Source: Dokdonella sp. (lineage in GTDB: Bacteria > Pseudomonadota > Gammaproteobacteria > Xanthomonadales > Rhodanobacteraceae). From it: a stretch of DNA of 64,000 nt. This document shows positions 28,893-38,790 of the stretch, in pieces. The notes under the pieces were generated by a model that saw nothing but the letters and a program-made list of their open reading frames with translations, was not told where the DNA came from and ran no database searches. A program made the translations under genes and the position numbers. The stretch's first letter is position 1. Each line of letters begins with the position of its first letter. The stretch is from NCBI RefSeq assembly GCF_019634775.1, contig NZ_JAHCAS010000002.1:372001-436000 (forward strand). The letters are read 5' to 3'.

Positions 28893-29648
28893 TCACTCAG
28901 GGCGAGGCGCACGCGACTGTGCCGGCAGGTCGATGAATGTGGACTGGCCGTCGTGGCGCAGCGGCTCGGCGAGCGGTTTGCCGTCGAGCCGGGGCATGCC
29001 GTCGTGCCAGTCGAGTCGCCCGCTCGCGGCCAGCGCGATGACGCCCACGTACAGGCGATGCTCGAGTGGCAGCAGGCGTTCGGCGAGTGTTTCCGGCGTG
29101 TCGCCGGCTTCGATGGCGAGGCGGGACTGGGCAATCACGGGCCCGCCGTCGAGTTCGGCGGTGACGTAGTGCACGCTGGCACCGTGCTCGCGGTCGCCGG
29201 CCTCGATGGCGCGCCGGTGCGTATGCAGGCCGGGGTATTTCGGCAGCAGCGAGGGATGGATGTTGAGTACGCGGCCGACCCATGGGGCGAGCGCAGCCGC
29301 GTCGATGATGCGCATGTAACCGGCCAGCACGACCAGGTCGGGCGCGAAGGCGGCGATGCGCGCGAACAGGGCTTCGTCGAAGGCCGCACGGGTCGGATAG
29401 GTGCGTGGGTCGAGCACTTCGGCGCCGATGCCCTCCGCGCGCGCGATGGCCAGGGCGGGGGCTTCGGCCTTGTCGGACAGCACGCCGACGACCTCGACCG
29501 GCAGATCGCCGCGCCGACTCGCATCGAGGATGGCTCGCAGGTTGCTGCCGCGGCCGGAGGCGAGTGCGACGAGCCTCGAAGGCCGGGATCGGGGATTCGG
29601 GATTGGGGATTCGGTCGAGCCGCGGTCGTCGGGGCAGCGCGTGCTCAC
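28893..29648 (-). CDS. purN: phosphoribosylglycinamide formyltransferase
   Basis: 251-aa formyltransferase (10-formyl-THF to GAR) in purine synthesis. VALASGRGSNLRAILDA binds substrate; LAGYMRIIDAAALAPW and NIHPSLLPKYPGLHTHRRAI hold the catalytic Asn and His (NIHPSLLP). No ATG sits before VALASGRGSN. The first plausible start is GTG 29648, so about 40 residues, including TESPIPNPRSRPSR, are encoded by an intergenic G-rich repeat that runs into the gene. E. coli PurN is 212 aa. A non-canonical start nearer the core cannot be excluded. Confidence 0.9.
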   Translation of the reverse strand: MSTRCPDDRGSTESPIPNPRSRPSRLVALASGRGSNLRAILDASRRGDLPVEVVGVLSDKAEAPALAIARAEGIGAEVLDPRTYPTRAAFDEALFARIAAFAPDLVVLAGYMRIIDAAALAPWVGRVLNIHPSLLPKYPGLHTHRRAIEAGDREHGASVHYVTAELDGGPVIAQSRLAIEAGDTPETLAERLLPLEHRLYVGVIALAASGRLDWHDGMPRLDGKPLAEPLRHDGQSTFIDLPAQSRAPRPE

Positions 29649-29722
29649 GCCGCTCGGTCCGCTCCCGCACGCGCCTGCAGTGCTTTCCCGAATCACGAAT
29701 CGCCAATCCCCAGTCCCGGCTT
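29582..29722. repeat. G-rich inverted repeat spanning the purM-purN junction, copy 4
   Basis: Arms CCGGGATCGGGGATTCGGG (29584-29602) and CCCGAATCACGAATCGCC with CAATCCCCAGTCCCGG further on (29686-29720). The left arm carries four runs of three or more G at 29585-29608 with short loops, matching a G-quadruplex pattern. It overlaps the 5' coding part of purN. Confidence 0.7.
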
Positions 29723-30774
29723 CAACGGATATGCACACGCTCGTCGCCGCGTGCCGGCACGACCGCACCGATTGTCCACGCCGACAGGCCGAGTGTCTCG
29801 AGCATGTCGAGCGCGGCCGCGGCCTGGTCGCGGGCGACGATCAGCGTGTAGCCGATGCCGCAGTTGAAGGTGCGCCACATTTCCTCGCGGGCGACCTTGC
29901 CTTCGTGCTGCAGCCAGTCGAACAGCGCCGGATGCTTCCAGGCACCACTGTCGAGGTCGATCGCCAGCGCCCCGGGTACGACGCGGATGATGTTTTCCCT
30001 GAGGCCGCCGCCGGTGATGTGGGCCATGCCGTGCACGGGCAGTTGCTGCATGAGTTTCAGTACCGGCTTGACGTAGAGCGCGGTCGGCGCCATCAGCGCA
30101 TCGGCCAGGGTCTGTCCGCCGACATCCTGATCGAAGCCGCCGTTGTCGACGGTCGCGCCGGCACGCTCGACGATGCGGCGGATCAGTGAGTATCCGTTCG
30201 AGTGCGCACCCGATGAGGCGATGCCGATGATGGCGTCGCCGGCCTGGATGCGGCTGCCGTCGATCAGGGCGAGCTTCTCTACCGCGCCGACGCAGAAGCC
30301 GGCGAGGTCGTATTCGCCGGGGCCGTACATGCTCGGCATCTCGGCGGTCTCGCCGCCGATCAACGCGCAGCCGGCGAGTTCGCAGCCTTTGGCGATGCCG
30401 CCGACGACGGCGACCGTGGTGTCGACATCGAGCTTTCCGGTGGCGAAGTAGTCGAGGAAGAACAAGGGCTCTGCGCCCTGCACGAGCACGTCGTTGACGC
30501 ACATGCCCACGAGGTCGATGCCGATCGTGTCGTGGCGGCCGAGCGTCTGCGCGAGCTTGAGCTTGGTGCCGACACCATCGGTGCCCGAGACGAGCACCGG
30601 TTCACGCCAGCGCCCACCGAGTTCGAACAGTGCACCGAAGCCGCCGAGGCCGGCCATGACCTCCTTGCGGAAGGTGCGTGCGACCAGCGGTTTGATGCGC
30701 TCGACGACGGCGTTGCCGGCATCGATATCGACGCCGGCATCGCGATAGGTGAGGGCCTCGTTCGGGTTCGCCAT
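29722..30774 (-). CDS. purM: phosphoribosylformylglycinamidine cyclo-ligase
   Basis: 350-aa AIR synthase, ATP-dependent ring closure in purine synthesis. [17 protein letters not shown] at the N-terminus, [24 protein letters not shown] and [15 protein letters not shown] are family signatures. Standard length (E. coli 345). Its end runs into the repeat that separates it from purN. Divergent from the DUF2066 gene with 106 bases between. Confidence 0.97.
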   Translation of the reverse strand: MANPNEALTYRDAGVDIDAGNAVVERIKPLVARTFRKEVMAGLGGFGALFELGGRWREPVLVSGTDGVGTKLKLAQTLGRHDTIGIDLVGMCVNDVLVQGAEPLFFLDYFATGKLDVDTTVAVVGGIAKGCELAGCALIGGETAEMPSMYGPGEYDLAGFCVGAVEKLALIDGSRIQAGDAIIGIASSGAHSNGYSLIRRIVERAGATVDNGGFDQDVGGQTLADALMAPTALYVKPVLKLMQQLPVHGMAHITGGGLRENIIRVVPGALAIDLDSGAWKHPALFDWLQHEGKVAREEMWRTFNCGIGYTLIVARDQAAAALDMLETLGLSAWTIGAVVPARGDERVHIR

Positions 30775-30880
30775 GGGCTTCGGACCGGTGCGCGGGGCCG
30801 CGCATGATACCAGCCGGAATGGACGCGCACGCGCGGCTTCGGGCAGACTGGCCGCCGTTTTCGCGCCGGAGTCTGCATCG

Positions 30881-31540
30881 ATGCATCCCGTGCTCCAGGG
30901 CCTGCGCCGGCTGGTGTTTGCCGCTGGGCTTCATCTCGTCGCCTGCCTGCCCATCTGCGCGCCGACGGCGTTTGCCGCGCCGCCGACCTACCGCGGCGAA
31001 GCGAGCGTGGCCAGCCAGGCCGAAGGTGAGCGCAACGAGGGCCTGAAGAACGCCCTGGGCGGCATCGTCATGCGCCTTTCCGGCGACAGCGGCGTGCTCG
31101 CGCGCGGCGAAGTTGCCCACGCGGTCGCCGAGGCGCCGCGTTACGTGCTGCAGTACCAGTATCGTCGTGATTCCGAGGCGTCGCAGCTCGTGTTGGTCGC
31201 CGAATTCGATGCTGCTGCGGTCGATGCGATGCTGGCGCGGCTCGGTCTCGCCGATCGCAGTGCGGTTGCGAACGAACCGCCCGGCACGCATCGCCTGTGG
31301 ATCGCTGGCATCCAATCCGCGGTCGACTACGCGCGCCTGCTCGGCTATCTCGACCGCCATGCGCTGGTGCGCGAAGTACGACCGCTCGAGGCGCGCGGCG
31401 ATGGCCTGCTCATCGAGGTCGGCTCCGCCTCAGGCCTGACGCGCCTGCTCGATGCGCTTGGCAGCGAGGGCACGCTCGGCATCACCCATGCATCGCCGCC
31501 GCTCGACGGCATCGACGCCACCCTTGCCCTGCTGCCGTGA
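30881..31540 (+). CDS. exported DUF2066 protein
   Basis: 219 aa with a hydrophobic N-terminal signal (about 12-36, ending [13 protein letters not shown]). The body matches the DUF2066 pattern: [21 protein letters not shown], then [12 protein letters not shown] and a C-terminal [14 protein letters not shown]. Function is unknown. In many gammaproteobacteria it sits between purM and the perM-hda pair, as here, but no functional link is proven. ATG 30881 chosen because earlier in-frame codons would run into purM's regulatory region. Confidence 0.82.
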   Translation: MHPVLQGLRRLVFAAGLHLVACLPICAPTAFAAPPTYRGEASVASQAEGERNEGLKNALGGIVMRLSGDSGVLARGEVAHAVAEAPRYVLQYQYRRDSEASQLVLVAEFDAAAVDAMLARLGLADRSAVANEPPGTHRLWIAGIQSAVDYARLLGYLDRHALVREVRPLEARGDGLLIEVGSASGLTRLLDALGSEGTLGITHASPPLDGIDATLALLP

Positions 31541-31546
31541 CCGGAG

Positions 31547-32113
31547 ATGTGGCGGCACCTGCCCAATCTCATCAGCATCCTGCGCCTGCTGCTCGTGCTG
31601 CCGGTGTTCCGGCTGATCGAGAGTCAGCGTTACGCCGAGGCGCTCGGTCTTGCGGCGCTGGCAGGGGCGAGTGATGCAGTCGACGGCTTTCTGGCCAAGC
31701 GCTACGGCTGGCAGAGTCGCCTTGGCGGCATGCTCGATCCGCTCGCCGACAAGATGCTGCTGTTGGCCTGCTTCGCCGGTCTTGTCCTCGTCGATGCGCT
31801 GCCATTGTGGCTGCTCGTGCTGGTCGTCGGCCGCGATCTGGTGATCGTTGCCGGCGCGGTTGCCTACCACAATCTGGTCGGTCCGTTCGACGCTGCTCCG
31901 ACCTTGCTGTCGAAGGCGACCACGGCCGTGCAGATCGCCTGTGTGCTCGTCGTTCTGCTGGGTCTGGCCTGGCTGCCCGGCCTTCCCGGCATCGATGTGC
32001 TCTTCGTGCTCACTGCCGTGATCACACTGGCCAGCGGGCTACACTATGTCGTCGTCTGGTCGCTGCGCGCGGTGCGCACGGTGCGGGCACGCAATGGAGA
32101 ACCGCCGCGATGA
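31547..32113 (+). CDS. CDP-alcohol phosphatidyltransferase family protein
   Basis: 188-aa integral membrane enzyme of the PgsA type with about five membrane helices. The catalytic signature D-x2-D-G-x2-A-x-R-x7-G-x3-D-x3-D is visible as SDAVDGFLAKRY then GGMLDPLADK. Such enzymes swap CMP of CDP-diacylglycerol for an alcohol, commonly glycerol 3-phosphate. Which alcohol is used here is not evident, and true pgsA is usually elsewhere (near uvrC). Ends in an ATGA overlap with the permease gene. Confidence 0.85.
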   Translation: MWRHLPNLISILRLLLVLPVFRLIESQRYAEALGLAALAGASDAVDGFLAKRYGWQSRLGGMLDPLADKMLLLACFAGLVLVDALPLWLLVLVVGRDLVIVAGAVAYHNLVGPFDAAPTLLSKATTAVQIACVLVVLLGLAWLPGLPGIDVLFVLTAVITLASGLHYVVVWSLRAVRTVRARNGEPPR

Positions 32114-33282
32114 GTACGTACGTGCTCGACCTGCGTCTCAAGTGGGTTGTCCTGGTCGTCGTCCTGGGCGCACTGCTATGGGTGCTCGGGCCCTCGCTGA
32201 CGCCGTTCGTGGTCGCCGGCCTGTTCGCCTACCTGTTCAATCCGCTGATCCAACGTCTCGAGAAGCGTGGCATCGCGCGCGTCTGGAGCGTGAGCCTGCT
32301 GTTCCTCATCATGGCCCTGGCCCTGGTTGGCATCGTGCTTGTGCTGATCCCCTTCATCGAGAACCAGATCAGCAGTTTCCTGCGCCAGTTGCCGAAATGG
32401 GTCGAATGGGCACAGACGATCGCTGCGCCTTGGATCGAGCAGCGCTTCGGCATCAGCCTCGGTTCGATCGATGCACAGCAGGTGATCGGCCTGCTGCAGG
32501 GCCACTGGCAACAGGCCGGTGGTTTCGCCACCAACCTCATCGCCAAGGTTTCCAAGTCCGGTTTCACCCTGGTCGGCTGGGCGCTCAACCTCGTCATCAT
32601 TCCGGTCGCCGCGTTCTACCTGCTGCGCGACTGGAACATCGTCGTCGAGCGCATGCACGCGCTGGTCCCGCGCAGCATCGAGCCGGTCGTGGCCCGTCTC
32701 GTGCACGAATCCGACGACACGCTCGGTGGTTTCCTGCGCGGCCAGCTCAGCGTGATGATCGTGCTTGGCGTGATCTATGGCGTCGGGTTGTGGGCGGTTG
32801 GCATCAGTGTCGGGCCACTGATCGGCATGATCGCAGGTCTGATCAGCTTCGTGCCCTATCTCGGTGCCATTGTCGGCGTACTGATGGGCGTCATCGCCGC
32901 GCTCGTGCAGTACCAGGACTGGTATCACGTCATGCTCGTGCTGATCGTCTTCGCGGTCGGCCAGACGCTGGAAGGCTATGTGCTCGTGCCGAAGCTGGTC
33001 GGCGACAAGATCGGCCTGCACCCGGTGGCGGTCATGTTCGCGATCCTTGCCGGCGGCGAACTGTTCGGCTTCATCGGTGTGCTGGTTGCGCTGCCGGTCG
33101 CGGCGGTGGTCATGGTGCTGCTGCGTTACGCCTACGAGCGCTACACGCAGAGCGAGATGTACCAGGATTCCGATGCGCCTCAGATCGTGGTCGCCGGGGA
33201 TGTCGGCGCGACGCCCACGCCGGCCGAAGCGGTCGTCGTCGACAAGCGCCCGCCGCGTCCGGAGTCCGATCCCCGTCCATGA
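32110..33282 (+). CDS. AI-2E family (PerM-like) transporter
   Basis: 390-aa polytopic membrane protein with about eight helices. Family blocks include LFAYLFNPLIQRLEKR, PVAAFYLLRDWN, GFLRGQLSVMIVLGVIY and FVPYLGAIVG. The family covers AI-2 exporter-like and ion-antiport proteins; PerM in the hda context has no confirmed substrate. Starts by ATGA overlap with the phosphatidyltransferase and ends by ATGA overlap with hda, so all three are translationally coupled. The last 50 residues are a Pro/acid-rich cytoplasmic tail. Confidence 0.88.
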   Translation: MSTYVLDLRLKWVVLVVVLGALLWVLGPSLTPFVVAGLFAYLFNPLIQRLEKRGIARVWSVSLLFLIMALALVGIVLVLIPFIENQISSFLRQLPKWVEWAQTIAAPWIEQRFGISLGSIDAQQVIGLLQGHWQQAGGFATNLIAKVSKSGFTLVGWALNLVIIPVAAFYLLRDWNIVVERMHALVPRSIEPVVARLVHESDDTLGGFLRGQLSVMIVLGVIYGVGLWAVGISVGPLIGMIAGLISFVPYLGAIVGVLMGVIAALVQYQDWYHVMLVLIVFAVGQTLEGYVLVPKLVGDKIGLHPVAVMFAILAGGELFGFIGVLVALPVAAVVMVLLRYAYERYTQSEMYQDSDAPQIVVAGDVGATPTPAEAVVVDKRPPRPESDPRP

Positions 33283-33974
33283 ATGCGCAGTTGCCGCTGG
33301 CCCTGCGCTGGCCGTCGTGGTCGCGCTTCGAGTTCTTCGATGCCGAGGGTGCCGACGAGGGGGTGGTTCCTTCGCTTGAGCTGGCCGCCGCAGACCCGGC
33401 TGCACCATGGACCTTCGTCACCGGCCCCGCCGGTTGCGGCAAGACACATCTGCTCGTCGCCACGTGCCATGCGGCCACCGAGTGCGGACGTCGCGCGCAA
33501 TACATCAGTGCGGCCGAGTTCCGTATCGATGTGCAGCGCCTGCGTACGCTGGGCGGCAGCGACCTGCTCGCCATCGACGACCTGCAATGCCTGGCCGGCG
33601 ATGCCGCGGCCGAACACGCGCTGTTCGACCTGTACAACCGTTGCCGTGCCGAGAGTGCGACGATGTTGTTTGCCGCAACCGAGTCGGCCGTGGCGTTGCC
33701 GCTTGGCTTGGCCGACCTGCGTTCGCGGCTTGCCGCCTGCGCACAAGGCCGGGTGCGCGTGCTGGCAGAACCGGCCCGTCGCGCGATCCTGAAGCAGCGC
33801 GCCGAAGCGCGCGGGATCGAACTCGATGCCGCTGCGCTCGACTGGTTGTTCACATACCACGCGCGCGACATCGGCAGCCTGGTCGCCCTGCTCGAACGCA
33901 TCGATCAGGCGTCACTGGCCGCGCGCCGGCGCGTGACGGTGCCATTCCTGCGCGACTTGCTGGGTGGGAGCTGA
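33279..33974 (+). CDS. hda: DnaA regulatory inactivator Hda
   Basis: 231-aa AAA+ protein that with the beta clamp stimulates ATP hydrolysis by DnaA and blocks re-initiation. The N-terminal clamp-binding motif QLPLAL is at residues 4-9. Walker A is GPAGCGKTHLL and Walker B LLAIDDLQCLAG; the C-terminal ends with a DnaA-like RDIGSLVALLERID helix. It lacks the DnaA DNA-binding domain IV. Convergent with murU. Confidence 0.93.
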   Translation: MNAQLPLALRWPSWSRFEFFDAEGADEGVVPSLELAAADPAAPWTFVTGPAGCGKTHLLVATCHAATECGRRAQYISAAEFRIDVQRLRTLGGSDLLAIDDLQCLAGDAAAEHALFDLYNRCRAESATMLFAATESAVALPLGLADLRSRLAACAQGRVRVLAEPARRAILKQRAEARGIELDAAALDWLFTYHARDIGSLVALLERIDQASLAARRRVTVPFLRDLLGGS

Positions 33975-34045
33975 ATCCGTGGGGCGCGGCGGTGGGGCCG
34001 GCAGGCGTCCAGTCGGGTTGGCTGCGCACGGGGTCGGTGCGCGCT

Positions 34046-34756
34046 TCAACGCAGCGCGGCGTCGAGCTCGGCGAGGCGTTCCGGGGTGCCGACGTCGGTC
34101 CAGCGTCCGCGGTGATGCAGGCCGCTGACTTCGCCGCGCCGCATTGCTGCCCGGAGCAGGTGGACGAGCGCGAAGCGTGGCGGCGTGGTTCCGTTCCAGG
34201 CGTGGCCGGCGGCGGCCAGGTCATCCTGCCAGCCGGCAAGCAGGGCAGGGCGATAGACGCCGATGCCGGCATAGGTCAGGCGAGGTTCGCCCTCGGCGTG
34301 GATGCGGCCATGGGTATCGAGGTGGAAGTCGCCCTGCGGATGCTGGAGCGGGTTGTCGACCAGGACGAGGTGTGCCAAGCCAGTCGGTTCGGCCGGCAGG
34401 CGGGCGAAGTCGAAGTCGCTCCAGACGTCGCCGTTGACGACGGCGAATGGCTGGTCGCCGAAGTGGTCCAGCGCGTGCAGCATTCCGCCACCGGTTTCGA
34501 GCGGTTCCTCGCCTTCATGGCTGTACACCAGGCGCAGGCCCCAGCGCGTGCCGTCGCCGAGGGTTGCGGGAAACTGATCGGCAAGATGCGCGGTATTGAT
34601 GACGACCTCGTCGAAGCCGGCGGCGGCGAGTTTCTCGAGGTGCCATTCGATGAGGCGGCGTCCACCGGCCATGAGCAGCGGTTTCGGGGTGCGCTCGGTC
34701 AACGGCCGCATGCGTTCGCCACGACCGGCGGCGAACACCAGGGCGCGGCGCGTCAT
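34046..34756 (-). CDS. murU: N-acetylmuramate 1-phosphate uridylyltransferase
   Basis: 236-aa nucleotidyltransferase that makes UDP-MurNAc from MurNAc 1-phosphate in the recycling route that bypasses MurA. The GXGXRXRPLT-type loop is [32 protein letters not shown] and [12 protein letters not shown] are further family blocks. It overlaps amgK by ATGA (34753-34756), the usual AmgK-MurU pairing seen in Pseudomonas and xanthomonads. Convergent with hda. Confidence 0.93.
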   Translation of the reverse strand: MTRRALVFAAGRGERMRPLTERTPKPLLMAGGRRLIEWHLEKLAAAGFDEVVINTAHLADQFPATLGDGTRWGLRLVYSHEGEEPLETGGGMLHALDHFGDQPFAVVNGDVWSDFDFARLPAEPTGLAHLVLVDNPLQHPQGDFHLDTHGRIHAEGEPRLTYAGIGVYRPALLAGWQDDLAAAGHAWNGTTPPRFALVHLLRAAMRRGEVSGLHHRGRWTDVGTPERLAELDAALR

Positions 34757-35751
34757 GGATCGCTCCTGGTCGGCGTGATGCGCGCGAGCACGGCGGCGAA
34801 CTCGTCGAACTCCGGGTAGCGCGGCAGCACCTCTGCCAGGTACGCGAAAAAGCGCGGCACGTCCTCGACATAGTGTGCCTTGCCGTCGCGATGCTTGAGG
34901 CGCGCAAAGATGCCGATGACCTTGAGATGACGTTGCATGCCGATCCAGTCGGCATCGCGCAGGAAGCCCGGCCAGTCCGGCACCGGCAGCGTGGCGGCGC
35001 GCGCGCGCTCCCAGTAGCGGCGCAGCCAGCTTTCGGCACGTTCGAGCGGCCAGGAACGGAAGGCGTCCTTGACCAGACTGAGCGGATCGTAGGCGATGGG
35101 GCCGGCGACCGCGTCCTGGAAGTCCAGAACGCCAATACCGCCCTGGTCGGCACACTGCATCGGCATCAGATTGCGCGGCATGAAGTCGCGATGCACGAAC
35201 ACGCGCGGTTGCGCCAATGCGGCATTGACGAGACGTGTGCGCGCATCGAACCAGACCGCCTGCTCGCGGGTGTCGAGGGTGATGCCGCGATGGCGGGCCA
35301 GATACCAGTCCGGGAACAGGTCGAGTTCGCGTTCGAGCAGGCTGGCGTCATAGCCCGGCAACCAGGTCGGCATGGCAATCCCTTGCATGTGCACGAGCGC
35401 GTCGATGGCGGCCTCGAACAGTGGCTCGGGATCGGCGCCGGCATCGATCGCCTGCAGCATCGTGCGATCGCCCAGGTCCGACAGGAGCAGGAAGCCCTGA
35501 ACCGTGTCTTGCGCCAGCACTTCCGGCGCAGTGATGCCGGCGTCGCGCAACAGGGCGGCGATGGCCAGGAACGGAGCAAGGTCGTTGCTCGCCGGTGGCG
35601 CATCCATGACGATCCGGCTGCGGTTGCCGGCAAGCACGCGCCAGTAGCTGCGCGCACCGGCATCGGCGGCGGCATGCGCAAGGGTGAAATCGGCGGTCCC
35701 GAGGACACGGGTGAGCCAGTTCTCGAGCAGGGGGCGGCGGTTCGTTGGCAA
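34753..35751 (-). CDS. amgK: anomeric N-acetylmuramate/N-acetylglucosamine kinase
   Basis: 332-aa aminoglycoside-phosphotransferase-like kinase that phosphorylates MurNAc at C1 during cell-wall recycling. [13 protein letters not shown] is the catalytic loop and [15 protein letters not shown] the Mg-binding block. The N-terminal lobe includes [17 protein letters not shown]. The product feeds MurU, encoded directly downstream. Divergent from the suf operon with 119 bases between. Confidence 0.93.
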   Translation of the reverse strand: MPTNRRPLLENWLTRVLGTADFTLAHAAADAGARSYWRVLAGNRSRIVMDAPPASNDLAPFLAIAALLRDAGITAPEVLAQDTVQGFLLLSDLGDRTMLQAIDAGADPEPLFEAAIDALVHMQGIAMPTWLPGYDASLLERELDLFPDWYLARHRGITLDTREQAVWFDARTRLVNAALAQPRVFVHRDFMPRNLMPMQCADQGGIGVLDFQDAVAGPIAYDPLSLVKDAFRSWPLERAESWLRRYWERARAATLPVPDWPGFLRDADWIGMQRHLKVIGIFARLKHRDGKAHYVEDVPRFFAYLAEVLPRYPEFDEFAAVLARITPTRSDP

Positions 35752-35810
35752 AGGCGCACGGGGGGTAGCCGGGAATCGCGCAGTGTACGGCGTCCGTGTG
35801 CCGACGCGAC

Positions 35811-35848
35811 TTGCCCCATGAGGGTTAAATCAGTACCATTTCGGTCCT
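35811..35848 (+). promoter_or_regulatory. candidate sufR promoter and operator
   Basis: TTGCCC (35811-35816) and TACCAT (35834-35839) are 17 bases apart, followed by an AT-rich patch that stands out from the GC-rich surroundings. AGTACC-N5-GGTCCT (35832-35848) forms an imperfect palindrome over the -10 box, a likely site for SufR autoregulation. Confidence 0.45.
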
Positions 35849-35870
35849 TAATTACTGTCGACCGATGCCG

Positions 35871-36317
35871 ATGCTCCGCGTCAGCAAGCTCACCGATTAC
35901 GCCACCGTCGTCATGACCTGCCTCGCCGGCGCCGGCAACGAGGTCATGAGTGCGCAGTTGCTCGCCGAGCGCGCCCGTCTCGAACTGCCGACGGTCAGCA
36001 AGCTGCTCAAGCAGCTTGCCCAGGCCGGTCTCGTCACCTCGTTCCGTGGCGTCAACGGCGGCTACCGCCTTGCCCGCGCGCCGCAGTCGATCACCGTCGC
36101 CGAAATCGTCACGGCGATGGAAGGGCCGATCGGCATGACCGAGTGCAGTGCCCATCGCGGCCAATGTGGTCACGAGGCGCATTGCGGGGTGCGCGTGAAC
36201 TGGCAACGCATCAGCCATGCGATCACCGCGGCGCTCGACAGCGTCACCCTGGCCGACATGGTCAAGCCGCCCCCGCGATCGAGCGCGACGATCCCGTTGC
36301 GCGTCGCCGCCACCTGA
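35871..36317 (+). CDS. sufR: Rrf2-family SUF system regulator
   Basis: 148-aa winged-helix regulator. A helix-turn-helix (LTDYATVVMTCLA ... TVSKLLKQLAQAGLV) is followed by FRGVNGGYRLAR and a C-terminal cluster of Cys92, Cys99 and Cys105 that would hold an Fe-S cluster, as in IscR. It heads the suf operon and probably represses it when clusters are plentiful. Start at ATG 35871 (MLRVSKLTD) preferred; an in-frame ATG lies two codons upstream. Confidence 0.92.
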   Translation: MLRVSKLTDYATVVMTCLAGAGNEVMSAQLLAERARLELPTVSKLLKQLAQAGLVTSFRGVNGGYRLARAPQSITVAEIVTAMEGPIGMTECSAHRGQCGHEAHCGVRVNWQRISHAITAALDSVTLADMVKPPPRSSATIPLRVAAT

Positions 36318-36332
36318 GTGCGAAGGCAGCCA

Positions 36333-37820
36333 ATGGCCACCGAACGCAGCGACATCGAGACCCGTATCCGTCCCCAATTCCCGGCGGGTGGCAACGAGCG
36401 CATCGTCGAGGCGATGAACCGGCGTTACGAGGCCGGCTTCGTCACCGATATCGAGACCGAGTACGCACCGCCCGGCCTGTCCGAGGAGATCATCCGCTTC
36501 ATCTCGGCCAAGAAGGGCGAGCCGGTGTGGATGACCGACTGGCGCCTGGCCGCGTACCGCCACTGGCTGACGATGAGCGAGCCGCACTGGGCGAAACTCC
36601 GTATCGGGCCGATCGATTTCCAGGCCGTGAGCTACTACGCCGCTCCGAAGAACCGGCCGAAGTCACTGGCCGAGGTCGATCCGAAACTGCTGGAGACCTA
36701 CGACAAGCTCGGCGTGCCGTTGCATGAGCGCGCCAAGCTGGCAGGCGTCGCCGTGGACGCGGTGTTCGATTCGGTGTCGGTTGGCACGACCTTCCGCAAG
36801 GAACTGGCTGAGGCCGGCGTGATCTTCTGCTCGATGTCCGAGGCGATCCGCGAGTACCCGGAACTCGTGCGTGCCTACCTCGGCAGTGTCGTGCCCGTCG
36901 GCGACAACTACTTCGCCGCGTTGAACTCGGCGGTGTTCTCCGACGGCAGCTTCGTGTTCGTGCCGAAGGGCGTGCGCTGCCCGATGGAACTGTCGACGTA
37001 CTTCCGCATCAACGCCGGCCACACAGGCCAGTTCGAGCGTACCCTGATCATCTGCGAGGACGGCGCCAGCGTGTCCTATCTCGAAGGCTGCACGGCACCG
37101 ATGCGCGACGAGAACCAGTTGCATGCGGCGGTGGTCGAGCTGGTCGCGCTCGACGACGCGAACATCAAGTATTCGACCGTACAGAACTGGTATCCGGGCG
37201 ACGAGAATGGTGTCGGTGGCATCTACAATTTCGTGACCAAGCGCGGCGATTGCCGTGGTGCGCGGTCGAAGATCACCTGGACCCAGGTCGAGACCGGTTC
37301 GGCAATCACCTGGAAATATCCGAGCTGCCTGCTGCGCGGCGACGATTCGGTCGGCGAGTTCCATTCGGTCGCACTGACCCACCATCGCCAGCAGGCCGAT
37401 ACCGGCACCAAGATGATCCATATCGGTCGCAACACGAAATCGAAGATCGTTTCCAAGGGCATCAGCGCCGGCCGCGGCCAGAACAGCTACCGCGGCCTGG
37501 TCAAGATCGAGAAGGGCGCCAGCGGTGCGCGCAATCACACCCAGTGCGACAGCTTGCTGATCGGCAAGCAGTGCGGTGCGCACACCTTCCCGTACATCGA
37601 GGTGAAGAACCCGGATGCGATCGTCGAGCACGAGGCGACGACGTCGAAGATCTCGGATGACCAGCTCTTCTATTGCCGCTCGCGCGGCATCGCCGAGGAG
37701 GATGCGGTGTCGATGATCGTCGATGGCTTCTGCAAGCAGGTATTCCGCGAACTGCCGATGGAGTTCGCGGTCGAGGCGAAGAAGCTGCTGGAGGTTTCGC
37801 TGGAGGGGGCGGTCGGATGA
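36333..37820 (+). CDS. sufB: Fe-S cluster assembly protein SufB
   Basis: 495-aa scaffold subunit of SufBC2D on which Fe-S clusters form. [29 protein letters not shown] and the core blocks [18 protein letters not shown] and [12 protein letters not shown] match the family. ATG 36333 (MATERSDIE) is chosen over an in-frame GTG at 36318 that abuts sufR. Its stop overlaps the start of a 69-aa ORF (ATGA). Confidence 0.97.
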   Translation: MATERSDIETRIRPQFPAGGNERIVEAMNRRYEAGFVTDIETEYAPPGLSEEIIRFISAKKGEPVWMTDWRLAAYRHWLTMSEPHWAKLRIGPIDFQAVSYYAAPKNRPKSLAEVDPKLLETYDKLGVPLHERAKLAGVAVDAVFDSVSVGTTFRKELAEAGVIFCSMSEAIREYPELVRAYLGSVVPVGDNYFAALNSAVFSDGSFVFVPKGVRCPMELSTYFRINAGHTGQFERTLIICEDGASVSYLEGCTAPMRDENQLHAAVVELVALDDANIKYSTVQNWYPGDENGVGGIYNFVTKRGDCRGARSKITWTQVETGSAITWKYPSCLLRGDDSVGEFHSVALTHHRQQADTGTKMIHIGRNTKSKIVSKGISAGRGQNSYRGLVKIEKGASGARNHTQCDSLLIGKQCGAHTFPYIEVKNPDAIVEHEATTSKISDDQLFYCRSRGIAEEDAVSMIVDGFCKQVFRELPMEFAVEAKKLLEVSLEGAVG

Positions 37821-38026
37821 GTGGTGCGGCAACGGTGGACGTGAAGGAACTGCTCGGCGGAGGGCGCGTCGAACGCGTGGTCGCGAAGTATCGCGCGAAC
37901 CTGCCCTTGCGTGTGATCGGGCGCGAGGATCCGCTCGGGAACAAGCGTGCAACGAGGCGTTTGAAGGATCGGATGGATGTTGATGAGTTCGGGCGTGCCG
38001 AACGCGAAGGGGAGGGGAAGGAGTGA
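37817..38026 (+). CDS. 69-aa protein of unknown function, coupled between sufB and sufC
   Basis: Not recognised. It starts by ATGA overlap with the sufB stop and ends 2 bases before the sufC ATG. The peptide is highly charged: a short N-terminal half with [20 protein letters not shown], then [16 protein letters not shown], and a basic-to-acidic tail with [14 protein letters not shown]. There is no signal, membrane helix or Cys. Third codon positions are G/C-rich over the first two thirds, as expected for a real gene here, less so in the tail. It could be a Suf accessory protein or a decayed remnant. Confidence 0.6.
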   Translation: MSGAATVDVKELLGGGRVERVVAKYRANLPLRVIGREDPLGNKRATRRLKDRMDVDEFGRAEREGEGKE

Positions 38027-38028
38027 CC

Positions 38029-38789
<761 letters not shown>

Positions 38790-38790
<1 letters not shown>

